64,000 bases of DNA from Streptomyces glomeratus (GTDB lineage Bacteria > Actinomycetota > Actinomycetes > Streptomycetales > Streptomycetaceae), in contig NZ_JAKEEB010000010.1 in assembly GCF_021462825.1 (NCBI RefSeq), forward strand, positions 176,706 through 240,705, given 5' to 3'. Positions 9,295-18,365 of this stretch are shown here, one piece after another. How positions within the stretch are numbered: the first letter of the stretch is position 1; each line of letters begins with the position of its first letter. Under the pieces are notes generated by a model. It saw nothing but the letters and a program-made list of their open reading frames with translations, had not been told where the DNA came from and did no database searches. The position numbers were made by a program, and so were the translations under genes.

Positions 9295-9415
9295 CGCGGT
9301 CTCAGCGGGTGACACACGCCAGGAAGTGACACCCGTAAGGGAGTGACACCCGTCAGGGAGTGACACCCGTCAGGGAGTGACACCCGTAAGGGCGTGACAC
9401 CCGTCAGGGAGTGAC
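9291..9415. repeat. 17-bp tandem repeat array between bioY and a FAD oxidase gene
   Basis: Copies of GTGACACCCGTCAGGGA start at 9309, 9326, 9343, 9360, 9377 and 9394, with a truncated one at 9411 and a diverged 18-bp one at 9291 that overlaps the bioY stop. Differences are confined to a C/A at position 12, a last-base change at 9393 and the degenerate first copies. Because 17 is not a multiple of three, the array rotates through all frames. It lies between convergent genes and supplies the C-terminal ~14 codons of the oxidase on the minus strand. Confidence 0.95.
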
Positions 9416-10740
9416 GTCGAAAAGCCGCCGTAGTTCCTGCGGAAGAGGTTCGCCGGGTCGTATCGCATCTTCAGCCCGGCGAGCCTCTTGTGCGTTCCGG
9501 CGTCGTACAGACCCTCCGTGCGGTCCCCGGACCCGAACGCAAAGTTGAGGGCGCGCCCGATCGTCCACGGCGCCACCTCGGTGAACGCAGGATCCAGCAG
9601 TGTCCGCCCGGCCTCGCGACTGCCCATCGTGAGCAGCCGCACCAGATAGCGTCCCGCGCGGTGCGGCACGCAGTTGGGTGCCTGTCGCGCCAGCGCGCCG
9701 CCCAAGTGGTTGATCTGGAGCACGCACGGGGACGGCGCGTCGGGCCCGGTGCGCGCCATCAGGCGGGCGCCCGCCTCCACGTCGAGGTCGTCGAGCACCG
9801 CGCTGTCCCCGTAGTAGGCGTGCGGGAATTCGGGGTCCCTGTGGATGGTGTGGCTGTCGGCGTACGGCATGTCGCGCAGCGAGTCCTCGAGCGCCGGGCC
9901 GATCTCCCGCAGGGGTGCGACGAGCCGCTCGCCGTCGGCGCCGGTGTGGGCGAGGCGGACCGCGACGACGTAACGGCCGCGCAGCTGCGGGGGCAGCGCC
10001 GGAATGTCCGGGTGGGAGACCGCGGAGAGCGACGACGTCAGTTCGTCGGGCACGGTCTCGCTCCACTTCCGGTAGGCGCGCAGCACGGCCACCGGGTCGA
10101 CGGCGTGCCCGTCGAAGGCGAGGACCCCGCCGTACAGGCGGGGCACCGGGACGAGGTCCATCTCCAGCTCGGTGACCACGCCGAAGGCATGGCCCGCGCC
10201 GAGCAGGGCCCCGTACAGATCGGGGTCGCCGGCCGGGGTGACGGTGCGTGGACGGCCGTCCGCGGTGACGACCTCCAGCGAGCGCACATGGTCGGCCGCG
10301 TAGCCGAAGCGGCGGGCGAGAATGCCGAGGCCGCCGCTCAGTGTGTAGGAGACGGCACCCACGCCGGGCCCCGAGCCGTTCAACGGGGCGAGCCCGTACG
10401 GAACGGCGGCGGCCACGACCTGCCCCCAGCGCACACCCGCCTGGATGCGGACGGTACGGGCCTCGGGGTCGACGGTGAGACCGTCCATGCGCTTCGTCGT
10501 GATCAGGACACCGCCGGCCGCGTCGCCCGGCAGCCCGTGCCCGGTGGCCTGGACGCCGATCGGGAGTCCCCGTTCGGCCGCGTAGGCGACCGCGGCGGCC
10601 ACGTCCCGCGTCGAGGAGGCGGCGAAGACCACGTCGGGCCGTAGCGTGAAACCCGTCTGGAAGCCTGCGAGTTCCTTCTCGAAGCCGATGTCGCCGGGGC
10701 GGAGGAAGAGCTGATCTGTGGAGCTTTTCAGGAGTTCCAT
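9370..10740 (-). CDS. FAD-linked oxidase (PCMH-type FAD domain, BBE C-terminus)
   Basis: 456-residue flavoprotein oxidase of the berberine-bridge-like group. The N-terminal FAD domain has PIGVQATGHGLPG, whose His is the usual 8-alpha histidyl-FAD attachment site, and GGLGILARRFGYAADHV, where the Cys used for a second covalent bond is Ala, so only mono-covalent FAD is expected. The C-terminus has the BBE block (RYDPANLFRRNYGG). After this the frame continues into the 17-bp repeat array, giving a repeat-derived tail (LPDGCHALTGVTP). ATG 10740 is chosen; 10752 and 10770 are alternatives. The substrate is unknown; no secondary-metabolite genes lie nearby. Confidence 0.85.
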   Translation of the reverse strand: MELLKSSTDQLFLRPGDIGFEKELAGFQTGFTLRPDVVFAASSTRDVAAAVAYAAERGLPIGVQATGHGLPGDAAGGVLITTKRMDGLTVDPEARTVRIQAGVRWGQVVAAAVPYGLAPLNGSGPGVGAVSYTLSGGLGILARRFGYAADHVRSLEVVTADGRPRTVTPAGDPDLYGALLGAGHAFGVVTELEMDLVPVPRLYGGVLAFDGHAVDPVAVLRAYRKWSETVPDELTSSLSAVSHPDIPALPPQLRGRYVVAVRLAHTGADGERLVAPLREIGPALEDSLRDMPYADSHTIHRDPEFPHAYYGDSAVLDDLDVEAGARLMARTGPDAPSPCVLQINHLGGALARQAPNCVPHRAGRYLVRLLTMGSREAGRTLLDPAFTEVAPWTIGRALNFAFGSGDRTEGLYDAGTHKRLAGLKMRYDPANLFRRNYGGFSTSLPDGCHALTGVTP

Positions 10741-10862
10741 GGCCCTCAGCATGGCGGCATAACCGGACATAAGCCGTCAGGTGACGACCGGCCAGGGGGC
10801 CTGTGTCGCGGCCCGGCCCCGGGGTCACCGTGCTGTGTCCCGTATCGGTGCCACCGCACACG

Positions 10863-10897
10863 GAAGGGCCCCGCGGCCTGATGCCACGGGGCCCTTC
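10863..10897. terminator. Hairpin terminator after the second permease
   Basis: A 15-bp stem with one G-T wobble (10863-10877 with 10883-10897, arm GAAGGGCCCCGCGGC), 19 bp beyond the stop of the leftward permease. Confidence 0.8.
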
Positions 10898-10915
10898 TCG
10901 ACGCTCACGCGCTGG

Positions 10916-12379
10916 TCAGGCACCGACCTCCGCCCGCGCCCGCTCCGCGTCCGCGGTCTGCTCGGCGGTCCGTCCGCCGCCCAGCTTCTCCTTGACCACG
11001 GCGATCACGAGCACGACCGCCGCGACGAGCAGCGACAGCAGTACCGTCTCGCGTCCGTCGTGCTCCGTGTCGGTGAGCATGTAGCCGAGGACGAACACGA
11101 TCAGCGCGGCCGCCGCCCAGGTCAGGTACGGGTACAGCCACATCTTCACGATCAGCTTCTCCGGCGCCTCACGCTGGATGATCTTCCGCATCCGCAGCTG
11201 CGAGAAGCAGATCACCAGCCAGACGAACAGGGCGACCGCACCGCTGGAGTTGACCAGGAAGAGGAAGACCGAGTCCGGGAACTTGTAGTTGAAGAACACC
11301 GCCACGAAGCCGAAGAGGACGGAGGCGACGATCGCCGTCCTCGGCACACCACGGCCGGTGGTCCGGGCGAACGCCTTCGGCGCGTCGCCGCGCCGGCCGA
11401 GCGAGAAGGCCATGCGGGAGGCCGTGTAGAGGCCGGAGTTCAGGCAGGACAGCACCGACGTCAGCACGATGAAGTTCATGATCTGGCCGGCGTGCGCGAT
11501 CCCCAGGGAGTCCAGGGCGGCGACGTACGAGCCCTGCTTCTTGATCGACGGGTCGTTCCACGGCAGCAGGGAGACGACCACGAGGATCGAGCCCAGGTAG
11601 AAGACGCCGATGCGCCAGATGATGCTGTTGGTCGACTTGGTCACCGCGCGCTGCGGGTCCTCGGACTCGCCGGCCGCCAGCGTGGCGATCTCGCTGCCCA
11701 TGAAGGAGAAGACGACGAGCAGTACGCCGGTGAGGATCGCCCCCGGCCCGTGCGGCAGGAAGCCGCCGTGGGAGGTCAGGTTGCCCAGCCCCGCCTTGTC
11801 GCTGTGCACGCCGGGCAGCACACCGAAGACGGCGAGGGCGCCGACGACGATGAAGGCGCCGATCGCCACGACCTTGATTCCGGCGAACCAGAACTCGAAC
11901 TCACCGTAGGACCCGACGGAGACCAGGTTGGTCGCGGTCAGCACGATCATGACGATGAGGGCCCAGCCCCACTGGGGCACGGCCGGGATCCAGCTCTGGA
12001 GGATCTTGGCGCCCGCGGTGGCCTCCACGGCCAGCACGACCACCCAGAAGAACCAGTAGAGCCAGCCGATCGAGAAACCGGCCCAGCGGCCGAGGGCGCG
12101 GTCCGCGTGGGCGGAGAAGGAGCCGGAGGTGGGGTTCGCGGCGGACATCTCGCCCAGCATGCGCATCACCAGCACCACGAGCGTGCCGACGAGGGCGTAG
12201 GAGAGCAGGATGCCGGGGCCGGCGGTGGCGATGCCGCTGCTGGATCCGACGAACAGACCGGCGCCGATGACGCCGCCGATGGCGATCATCGACAGATGAC
12301 GGTTCTTGAGTCCGGCCTGGAGGCCGCCGCCGGGTTCTCCGGCGGGTGCGGCCTTTGTGGGGGTCGGCTGCGAGGTCAT
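10916..12379 (-). CDS. APC-superfamily amino acid permease, paralogue of the one at 6923-8299
   Basis: 487-residue, 12-helix inner-membrane amino acid transporter. Signature LKNRHLSMIAIGGVIGAGLFVGSS at residues ~24-47, then VMRMLGEMSAANPTSGSFSAHA and YGEFEFWFAGIK. The first ~160 residues are very similar to the other permease, so the two are duplicates that have diverged in the central and C-terminal helices. ATG 12379 starts MTSQPTPTKAAP with AAAGGA about 10 nt upstream; an upstream in-frame extension is Arg/Pro-rich and unlikely. Substrate not assignable. Upstream, at about 12550-12580, TTGAGGTTTCCTTGAGGTT is a short direct repeat in a lower-GC, promoter-like stretch. Confidence 0.9.
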   Translation of the reverse strand: MTSQPTPTKAAPAGEPGGGLQAGLKNRHLSMIAIGGVIGAGLFVGSSSGIATAGPGILLSYALVGTLVVLVMRMLGEMSAANPTSGSFSAHADRALGRWAGFSIGWLYWFFWVVVLAVEATAGAKILQSWIPAVPQWGWALIVMIVLTATNLVSVGSYGEFEFWFAGIKVVAIGAFIVVGALAVFGVLPGVHSDKAGLGNLTSHGGFLPHGPGAILTGVLLVVFSFMGSEIATLAAGESEDPQRAVTKSTNSIIWRIGVFYLGSILVVVSLLPWNDPSIKKQGSYVAALDSLGIAHAGQIMNFIVLTSVLSCLNSGLYTASRMAFSLGRRGDAPKAFARTTGRGVPRTAIVASVLFGFVAVFFNYKFPDSVFLFLVNSSGAVALFVWLVICFSQLRMRKIIQREAPEKLIVKMWLYPYLTWAAAALIVFVLGYMLTDTEHDGRETVLLSLLVAAVVLVIAVVKEKLGGGRTAEQTADAERARAEVGA

Positions 12380-12650
12380 AAGGAGATTTCCTTTGAGCCG
12401 GGTGTACGGGGACGTGGGGGTCACATGCCCGTACGGACGCTGGCCCCGTACGGGCGGAGCACGCGGAGTACGGGGGCTCATACGAGCGGTGTACGAGCCG
12501 GACCAGTGAATCCGAGGCGAAGAGATTCGGGAACCTTTGAATCCGGATTGTTACTTGAGGTTTCCTTGAGGTTCAATGGTGTAGGTCACACCTTTTTCGG
12601 GGTCGGAGCCCCACGAAGCCGACCGGGGACGGGCGTGACACACTCGGACC

Positions 12651-13136
12651 ATGCGCGTGTATCTCGGCTCCGACCATGCCGGCTTCGAACTGAAGAACCA
12701 CCTCGTCGAGTGGCTCAAGTCAGCCGGTCACGAGCCCGTCGACTGCGGGCCCCACATCTACGACGCCCAGGACGACTACCCGCCCTTCTGCCTCCGCGCG
12801 GCGGAGCGCACCGCGGCGGACCCCGAGGCCCTGGGCATCGTGATCGGCGGCTCGGGCAACGGCGAGCAGATCGCCGCGAACAAGGTGAAGGGCGTACGGG
12901 CGGCCCTCGCCTGGAGCGAGGAGACGGCGTCACTCGGCCGTCAGCACAACAACGCCAACGTCGTCGCGGTGGGCGCGCGGATGCACACGCAGGACGAGGC
13001 GACGAAGTTCGTCGAGACGTTCCTGAACACGCCCTTCTCGGGTGACGAGCGGCATGTCCGGCGTATCGACATGCTGTCGGCCTACGAGACCACGGGCGAC
13101 CTGCCGCCGATCCCCGCCCACCACCCGCAGGACTGA
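12651..13136 (+). CDS. rpiB: Ribose-5-phosphate isomerase B
   Basis: 161-residue RpiB/LacAB-family enzyme that interconverts ribulose 5-phosphate and ribose 5-phosphate in the pentose phosphate pathway. The N-terminus VYLGSDHAGFELK is the phosphate and substrate site. GGSGNGEQIAANKVKGVRAAL holds the Glu that acts as base in actinobacterial enzymes, which lack the Cys of the E. coli type. RQHNNANVVAVGAR supplies the His and Arg of the ring-opening site. Length matches the mycobacterial enzymes. It is followed at 120 bp by a DNA glycosylase gene in the same direction. Confidence 0.96.
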   Translation: MRVYLGSDHAGFELKNHLVEWLKSAGHEPVDCGPHIYDAQDDYPPFCLRAAERTAADPEALGIVIGGSGNGEQIAANKVKGVRAALAWSEETASLGRQHNNANVVAVGARMHTQDEATKFVETFLNTPFSGDERHVRRIDMLSAYETTGDLPPIPAHHPQD

Positions 13137-13256
13137 TCGCGCGCCCGCCGGGCGTCAGAAGGGCGGGGAGGCGCAGAGACCGGGGGTCGGCGGCCCCGTG
13201 CGCCGCCGTACCCGAGGTACGGCGGCGCAGGGACGATCTGAAAGGTGGGGGCGAGG

Positions 13257-14066
13257 GTGCCGGAGGGGCACACGATTCACCGGCTGGCCGAGGACTACGC
13301 CGCACGGTTCGCCGGCGGCCCCGTCGCCGTCTCCAGCCCCCAGGGCAAGTTCGCCGATGCCGCCGCCCTGCTCGACGGCGCCGAGCTGCACACCGCCGAT
13401 GCCCACGGCAAACACCTCTTCCTCGGCTTCCGCGGCGGCGACTGGGTGCACGTCCATCTCGGCCTGTTCGGCAAGGTCACCTTCGGCGGCACCCCCGCGC
13501 CCCCGCCGACCGACACGGTCCGCCTGCGCCTCGCCAACCCCGTCTCCTACGTCGACCTGCGCGGCCCCACCACATGCGCGCTGATCACGGACGAGGAGAA
13601 GGACGCGCTGCACGCCCGCCTCGGCCCCGACCCGCTCCGCGAGGACGCCGACCCCGCGGCGGCCTACCGTCGCGTATCCCGCAGCCGTACGACCATCGCC
13701 GCCCTGCTCATGGACCAGAAGGTCATCGCCGGCGTGGGCAACGTCTACCGTGCCGAGGTCCTCTTCCGGCACGGTGTCGACCCGTACCGCCCCGGCAAGG
13801 ACATCTCCCCGGACGAGTGGGACGCGATCTGGGCCGATCTCGTCGGCCTGATGCGCGAGGGCGTCCGCAACAACCGCATCGACACCGTCCGCCCCGAACA
13901 CACGCCCGAGGCCATGGGACGCCCGCCGCGCGTGGACGACCACGGGGGCGAGGTGTACGTGTACCGCAGGGCGAACCTGCTCTGCCACGTCTGTGGCGGC
14001 GAGATCCGCACCGCCGATCTCGCCGCCCGCAACCTCTTCTGGTGCCCGGGCTGCCAGAAGCGGTAG
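13257..14066 (+). CDS. Fpg/Nei-family DNA glycosylase (endonuclease VIII type)
   Basis: 269-residue base-excision repair glycosylase/AP lyase. The start is set to GTG 13257 because the catalytic residues must be Pro2-Glu3 after removal of Met, giving (M)PEGHTIHRLAEDYA; a GTG 12 nt upstream would bury them. The central H2TH region reads AGVGNVYRAEVLFRHGVDPYRPG. The C-terminal zinc finger is complete as CHVCGGEIRTADLAARNLFWCPGC (C-x2-C-x16-C-x2-C). It removes oxidised pyrimidines; by sequence it belongs to the actinobacterial Nei2-like group more than to MutM. It converges with the Eis-like gene. Confidence 0.92.
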   Translation: MPEGHTIHRLAEDYAARFAGGPVAVSSPQGKFADAAALLDGAELHTADAHGKHLFLGFRGGDWVHVHLGLFGKVTFGGTPAPPPTDTVRLRLANPVSYVDLRGPTTCALITDEEKDALHARLGPDPLREDADPAAAYRRVSRSRTTIAALLMDQKVIAGVGNVYRAEVLFRHGVDPYRPGKDISPDEWDAIWADLVGLMREGVRNNRIDTVRPEHTPEAMGRPPRVDDHGGEVYVYRRANLLCHVCGGEIRTADLAARNLFWCPGCQKR

Positions 14067-14080
14067 CCGTCTCCGGGCGG

Positions 14081-15310
14081 TCAGAACCCGTGCGGCAGCC
14101 AGGGCGCCACCGCCGAGCCGAACGCGAGCGACGCCTCCGCCAGCGCCCCCTGCCGCAGCTCCCGCACCCGCCCGGCCGCCGCCAGCGCCTTGAGCGACAC
14201 CCCGCCCAGGTACGCCGATCCCAACTCCCGCACCGACAGGGCGAGATCGGCCGCGTCGCCCGTACGCGCACAGGACGCCCCCTTCGCGTCCCCCGTCAGC
14301 CGCCAGCGCCCCTCGTTCCACGGGCAGAAGGCGTCCTCCACCTCGACCACCACGTCCACCGGCGCCTGGTACGTCCGGGCCTGGAGCGCCGCCTCGACGT
14401 CGACGAGACGCACATGGAGCGCGTCCCGCAGCCGTGGCCGGCACCGCCGCATGTCGGACACCAGATGCTGCCAGCCCTCGTCCAGCGGCCGACCGCGCAC
14501 GGTCAGCGTCGTCGTCAGGTCGATACCGAACAGAAAACGCCACAGCGCCGCATCCGTCGCCGGGTCCAGCGCGGCCAGGTCCGTCAGGGAGACCGTGCCG
14601 TTGTGCCCGGCGACCCCCCAGTCGAGCTTGGTGCGGAAGCGGGCGTACCCCGTGATCTCCCCGTCCCGCTCGGCGACCACGCACTGAAGCGTCGACGCCC
14701 CGTCCCGCCCGCCCGGCGGATCCAGCAGGGCCAGCCGCTCCCAGCCGGGCTCCCGTGCCGGCATGCCGGGGCGGGAGGGCACCAATTGTGCGTAGACCGC
14801 CTCGCACGCGTCGAGGACGTCGGCGGGGGCCGCGTACCGCAGCCGTACGTCATCGGTGCCGGCCGGAACGGACAGGTGCACCCGGCTCGTGTCGATCTCC
14901 GCGCCGAGCTGGAAGGTCCCGACGCCGTACCCGAACCTGCCGTAGATCGCCGGCTCGGACGCGGTCAGCACCGCGAGCGGCTCGCCCCAGCCACGGACGT
15001 CGTCCAGCTGCCGGCGCATCATCGACGTCAGCACCCCCCGCCGGCGATGAGTCGCCGCGACGCTCACCATCGTGATGCCGGCCGTCGGGACCGGGGCGCC
15101 GCCGGGGACCGTGAGGCGGAAACGGAACGCGCCCGCCGTGCCCACACACTCTCCGTCGTCCCATACACCCAGACAACGGTCGAACGGTATGAGTTCCTTC
15201 CAGAGTGCCCGCTCTTCCGGTGATTCCTCCGCTCCGCCGAACGCCCGGAGGAGGTTGCCGTACCAGTTGTCCCACTCGTCGTGCCGCAGCACCCGAACGT
15301 CCGTCGTCAT
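14081..15310 (-). CDS. Eis-like GNAT acetyltransferase (enhanced intracellular survival family)
   Basis: 409-residue three-domain protein: an N-terminal GNAT domain with the acetyl-CoA motif VSVAATHRRRGVLTSMM (R-R-R-G-V), a second degenerate GNAT domain, and a SCP2-like C-terminal domain. It ends in ...APWLPHGF; in Eis enzymes the C-terminal Phe carboxylate takes part in catalysis, and this terminal Phe is present. Eis proteins acetylate amines of aminoglycosides and lysines of proteins or polyamines at several positions. The natural substrate here is not known. ATG 15310 is the only good start. It ends 14 bp from the glycosylase stop (convergent). Confidence 0.9.
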   Translation of the reverse strand: MTTDVRVLRHDEWDNWYGNLLRAFGGAEESPEERALWKELIPFDRCLGVWDDGECVGTAGAFRFRLTVPGGAPVPTAGITMVSVAATHRRRGVLTSMMRRQLDDVRGWGEPLAVLTASEPAIYGRFGYGVGTFQLGAEIDTSRVHLSVPAGTDDVRLRYAAPADVLDACEAVYAQLVPSRPGMPAREPGWERLALLDPPGGRDGASTLQCVVAERDGEITGYARFRTKLDWGVAGHNGTVSLTDLAALDPATDAALWRFLFGIDLTTTLTVRGRPLDEGWQHLVSDMRRCRPRLRDALHVRLVDVEAALQARTYQAPVDVVVEVEDAFCPWNEGRWRLTGDAKGASCARTGDAADLALSVRELGSAYLGGVSLKALAAAGRVRELRQGALAEASLAFGSAVAPWLPHGF

Positions 15311-15460
15311 GGGCCATGCCTACCAGGGCAATGCGGGACGAGCGAGCGGATTTCTCCCCGGCCGCGGGGGCCCGGCTCCTGTGAAGTTCAGCGCTCGGAG
15401 GGGGGACAAGTGGGACCTCCCGTGCCAAGCACCTGGTCCGATGGATAGGGTCCCGAGTCA

Positions 15461-16642
15461 ATGGCAGCAGGACGAGAGCGGCGCGCGGAAGCCGAGACGT
15501 TCACGGCCCGGTTGAAGATGCAGTGGCACCGGGCCCGCACCGGCGTGCGCAGATCCGCCGTGGACTACTTCCGCGGGGACGGCTCGGACTGGGTGGCGCT
15601 GGCCGGTCTGCTGCTGATGGTTCCCGTGATCGCGGCCACCACCCTGGTCGATCCCGTGTGGTGCTCGCCCGCGGTCCTCGTCCTGCCGATCGTCGCCGGC
15701 GGTCTGCTGCTGCGCCCCTCCAGCCTGCTCGGCCTGTACGCCGTGGCGGCCACCGCGCTGATCGTCGAGTCGGTCAAGCTCGGCCCGTACACGGAGGGCC
15801 CGTCCCGGGTCACCCCCGGCATCGTCCTGGTGGTCGCGGCCTGCGGATTCTTCGGACTGCTGATCGCGCAGTTCCGCAGCCGGGTCGGTGTGCCCTGGCG
15901 GCGCGGCGGAACCATGCTCTTCGACCTGCGCGAACGCATCCGGGTCCAGAGCAAGCTGCCGAAGCTGCCGGTGGGCTGGCATCGTGAGATGGCGCTGAGG
16001 CCGGCGGGCGGGCAGTCGTTCTCGGGCGACTTCGTGGTGGCCGCCCGCACGAACGGGGGCCGGACCCTGGAGGTGGTCCTGACCGACGTCTCCGGCAAGG
16101 GCATGGACGCCGGTTCGCGCGCCCTGCTGCTGTCCGGAGCGTTCGGCGGCCTGCTGGGCTCGCTGCCGCCGCATGCCTTCCTCCCCGCCGCCAACGGCTA
16201 TCTCCTGCGCCAGGACTGGGACGAGGGCTTCGCGACCTCCATCCATCTCGTTCTGGACCTGGAGTCGGGCGACTACGAGCTTTACTCGGCGGGCCACCCG
16301 CCGGGCCTCCAGCTCAGCGCGGGCACCGGCCGCTGGGAGGAGAAGGCCGCGGACGGTCCGCTCCTCGGGGTGTACGACGGCGCCCAGTTCGACTCCGTGA
16401 AGGGCACGCTGCGTCCCGGCGACGTGCTGATGCTGTTCACGGACGGCCTGGTGGAGACGGCCGACCGCGACATCGTCGAGGGCATGGACCGTCTCACGGG
16501 CGAGGCCGACCGCTATGTGGCGGGCGGCTTCCGGGGCGCCGCCTGGCACCTGATCGAGGCGGTGGCCAAGGACGTCAACGACGACAGGGCGCTGCTGCTG
16601 ATCTGCCGCGAGGGCCCGACGGCCCAGTCCGCGGCCCGCTGA
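15461..16642 (+). CDS. Membrane-anchored SpoIIE-type PP2C serine/threonine phosphatase
   Basis: 393 residues. Four to five hydrophobic helices span about residues 45-150 (VALAGLLLMVPVIAATTLV, AVLVLPIVAGGLLL, and others). A cytoplasmic PP2C domain follows at about 165-385 with the metal and active-site blocks SFSGDFVVAAR, LTDVSGKGMDAGS, YSAGHPPGL, LFTDGLVE and NDDRALLL all intact. Such RsbU/SpoIIE-like enzymes dephosphorylate STAS anti-anti-sigma factors. No sensor other than the membrane domain is visible, and no STAS or sigma gene is next to it. Single gene, followed by a small terminator. Confidence 0.92.
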   Translation: MAAGRERRAEAETFTARLKMQWHRARTGVRRSAVDYFRGDGSDWVALAGLLLMVPVIAATTLVDPVWCSPAVLVLPIVAGGLLLRPSSLLGLYAVAATALIVESVKLGPYTEGPSRVTPGIVLVVAACGFFGLLIAQFRSRVGVPWRRGGTMLFDLRERIRVQSKLPKLPVGWHREMALRPAGGQSFSGDFVVAARTNGGRTLEVVLTDVSGKGMDAGSRALLLSGAFGGLLGSLPPHAFLPAANGYLLRQDWDEGFATSIHLVLDLESGDYELYSAGHPPGLQLSAGTGRWEEKAADGPLLGVYDGAQFDSVKGTLRPGDVLMLFTDGLVETADRDIVEGMDRLTGEADRYVAGGFRGAAWHLIEAVAKDVNDDRALLLICREGPTAQSAAR

Positions 16643-16649
16643 CCCCTGA

Positions 16650-16676
16650 GCCTCCCGTCCGCGTCCAGCGGGAGGC
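16650..16676. terminator. Short hairpin between the phosphatase and the acyltransferase
   Basis: An 8-bp stem GCCTCCCG / CGGGAGGC (16650-16657 with 16669-16676) with an 11-nt loop, in the 50-bp gap between convergent genes. Confidence 0.55.
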
Positions 16677-16692
16677 GGAGCGGCGGTTGTGC

Positions 16693-17871
16693 TCAGGCCC
16701 TCGCCGGCTCCCTCGTCTGCGCCGCCACGTCCTTCCCGAACGCCCAGTCCATCTCCGGCTCCATCACACACCGGAACAGCCGCCGCACCGGTGATGTGCA
16801 CAGCAGCGTCACCAGCGCGCCCGCGAGGAGCGTCACGGCCACCTCGCCCGAGGGCCGGTGCAGCCAGGCCGCGTCGTACCAGCCCCGGTAGTCCGCGCCC
16901 TTCACGAAGAACCCGTGCAGCAGATAGCCGCAGAGGGTGCCCGCGCCCAGCGCCGTGAACCACGTCCTGCGTCCGGGCACCCAGGCGAAGAAGCAGACGG
17001 TGAGAAGCAGCGAGCAGCCCAGCAGTGCCAGCGTCATCACCGGACCGCACCACCACGGTGCGCCCAACTCCTGTGCACTGTCGCGATGGTAGAGCCAGGA
17101 CGGATTCATCCGCGGCACCGCCCACCAGGCCACGGCGAGCGCACCGGCGAACACCGGCACCGACAGGATCCGCACGGAGCGGCGCCGCACCAGCCGGAAG
17201 TGCTCCTGCCTGAGCGACAGGCCGATGACGAAGAACGGCAGGAACTGAAGCACGCGCTGGAGGTCGAGGTCGTCACCGATGTCGGGCGAGAGGGAGGCCA
17301 GCATGGCGATCACGACGGCCGGCGGCACCGGGTGCCGGACCAGCTTCCACAGCGGGGTGGTCATGCGCCAGATGAAGAGCGCGGCCAGGAACCAGGTCAG
17401 GTACCAGGGGTCGAGCAGGCTGATCGGCAGACTGGGGTCCCCGTCGACGGTGCGTTTGAAGAGGACGTACGCCGTCTCGAACACGACGTACGGCACCAGG
17501 ACACCCGTCACCAGCCGCTTGAGCCGGTCGGGGCGCATGTCGAAACTGCGCGAGAAGTAGCCGGAGATGACGATGAACGCCGGCATGTGGAAGGCGTAGA
17601 CGAACAGGTACGCCGCCTGCAGGACGCGGCTGTCGCCCTTCAGCGGCTCCCAGGAGTGGCCCATGGCCACCAGCACGATCGCCAGGTACTTGGCGTTGTC
17701 GAAGAAGGCGTCACGCTGCTTGGCACGCGGTTTCGCCGGCTCGGCGGCGCGTGGGCTCGGGACTCCGCCCACAGGCGATGTCACCGGGGGAAGTGACGCG
17801 CGTGACAGCGGTGCCGACGATGGGCCTGTTGCTCTTGAGGAGGAAGAGGCGGATTGGAACATCCGAGGCAC
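16693..17871 (-). CDS. Acyltransferase-3 family membrane protein
   Basis: 392 residues with about ten hydrophobic helices after a Ser/Pro-rich hydrophilic N-tail of ~55 residues. The acyltransferase-3 pattern is seen at the N-side: DAFFDNAKYLAIVLVAMGHSWEPL, whose His is the expected active-site base, then FAFHMPAFIVISGYFSR-type sequence. Members O-acylate extracellular sugars or glycans (OafA, OatA, Fuc-acetylase types). The closest style here is the fucose/heparan-type DUF1624-like short form without an SGNH domain. GTG 17871 is used; ATG 17862 (MFQSASS) is equally possible. Substrate unknown. Confidence 0.85.
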   Translation of the reverse strand: MPRMFQSASSSSRATGPSSAPLSRASLPPVTSPVGGVPSPRAAEPAKPRAKQRDAFFDNAKYLAIVLVAMGHSWEPLKGDSRVLQAAYLFVYAFHMPAFIVISGYFSRSFDMRPDRLKRLVTGVLVPYVVFETAYVLFKRTVDGDPSLPISLLDPWYLTWFLAALFIWRMTTPLWKLVRHPVPPAVVIAMLASLSPDIGDDLDLQRVLQFLPFFVIGLSLRQEHFRLVRRRSVRILSVPVFAGALAVAWWAVPRMNPSWLYHRDSAQELGAPWWCGPVMTLALLGCSLLLTVCFFAWVPGRRTWFTALGAGTLCGYLLHGFFVKGADYRGWYDAAWLHRPSGEVAVTLLAGALVTLLCTSPVRRLFRCVMEPEMDWAFGKDVAAQTREPARA

Positions 17872-18365
17872 CCTAGCCTTTTCGAAGGGCTCTCGTAAAA
17901 CTTTCGAATCGCATACCGCTTATCCCCCCGGATACCCGGGGTCCGGCGATGTCTGCCTTGCTGCCGCGCGTTTCAGCGCACACCGATTTTCCTACCACAT
18001 AGGGGTGTTGTGTCCTAGTTCTTCCCGACTAAAGCGGGCATACCTCCCGCGGGTGACTCCGGCGGAATGTCCGGCGATGGAGGTAGTGGGGAGGGTATTC
18101 GAATAACCCGTGAACGCGATGCATGGACATGGAAACGACCGATGATGCAATTCCCGCCGCGGGCTCCTCGAATTACTGTGCGGAAACGCGGAGTTCACGA
18201 TCACCCGGCGGTGCGCTCGCGCGGCGTCCGCGGCTGGGGTGACCGACGATGCCTCACGGGCCGCATAGCGGGGGCCCGTTGGTGGCACGATGGTTCTGGC
18301 GGGGGTGCGCAAGGGGTTGGTGCCCCCGGGCCGGGAGAGCGGACCGACCGAGGGTGTGATCAGTT
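17872..18365. other. Long intergenic region, acyltransferase / small membrane protein
   Basis: 494 bases with locally low GC (about 17880-18200) and no convincing gene. It must contain the leftward acyltransferase promoter and the rightward promoter of the 64-residue membrane gene. One 7-bp hairpin is visible, ACGGGCC at 18256-18262 with GGCCCGT at 18273-18279, which could be a leader attenuator. The frames open here have neither Streptomyces codon bias nor recognisable motifs. Confidence 0.5.

Noticed and set aside
9291..9415. CRISPR array
   Set aside because: The units are 17 bp and head-to-tail with no spacers, and no cas genes are present; it is a simple tandem repeat.
9370..10740. Secondary-metabolite tailoring enzyme marking a biosynthetic cluster
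   Set aside because: No PKS, NRPS, terpene or other core biosynthetic genes occur anywhere near it.
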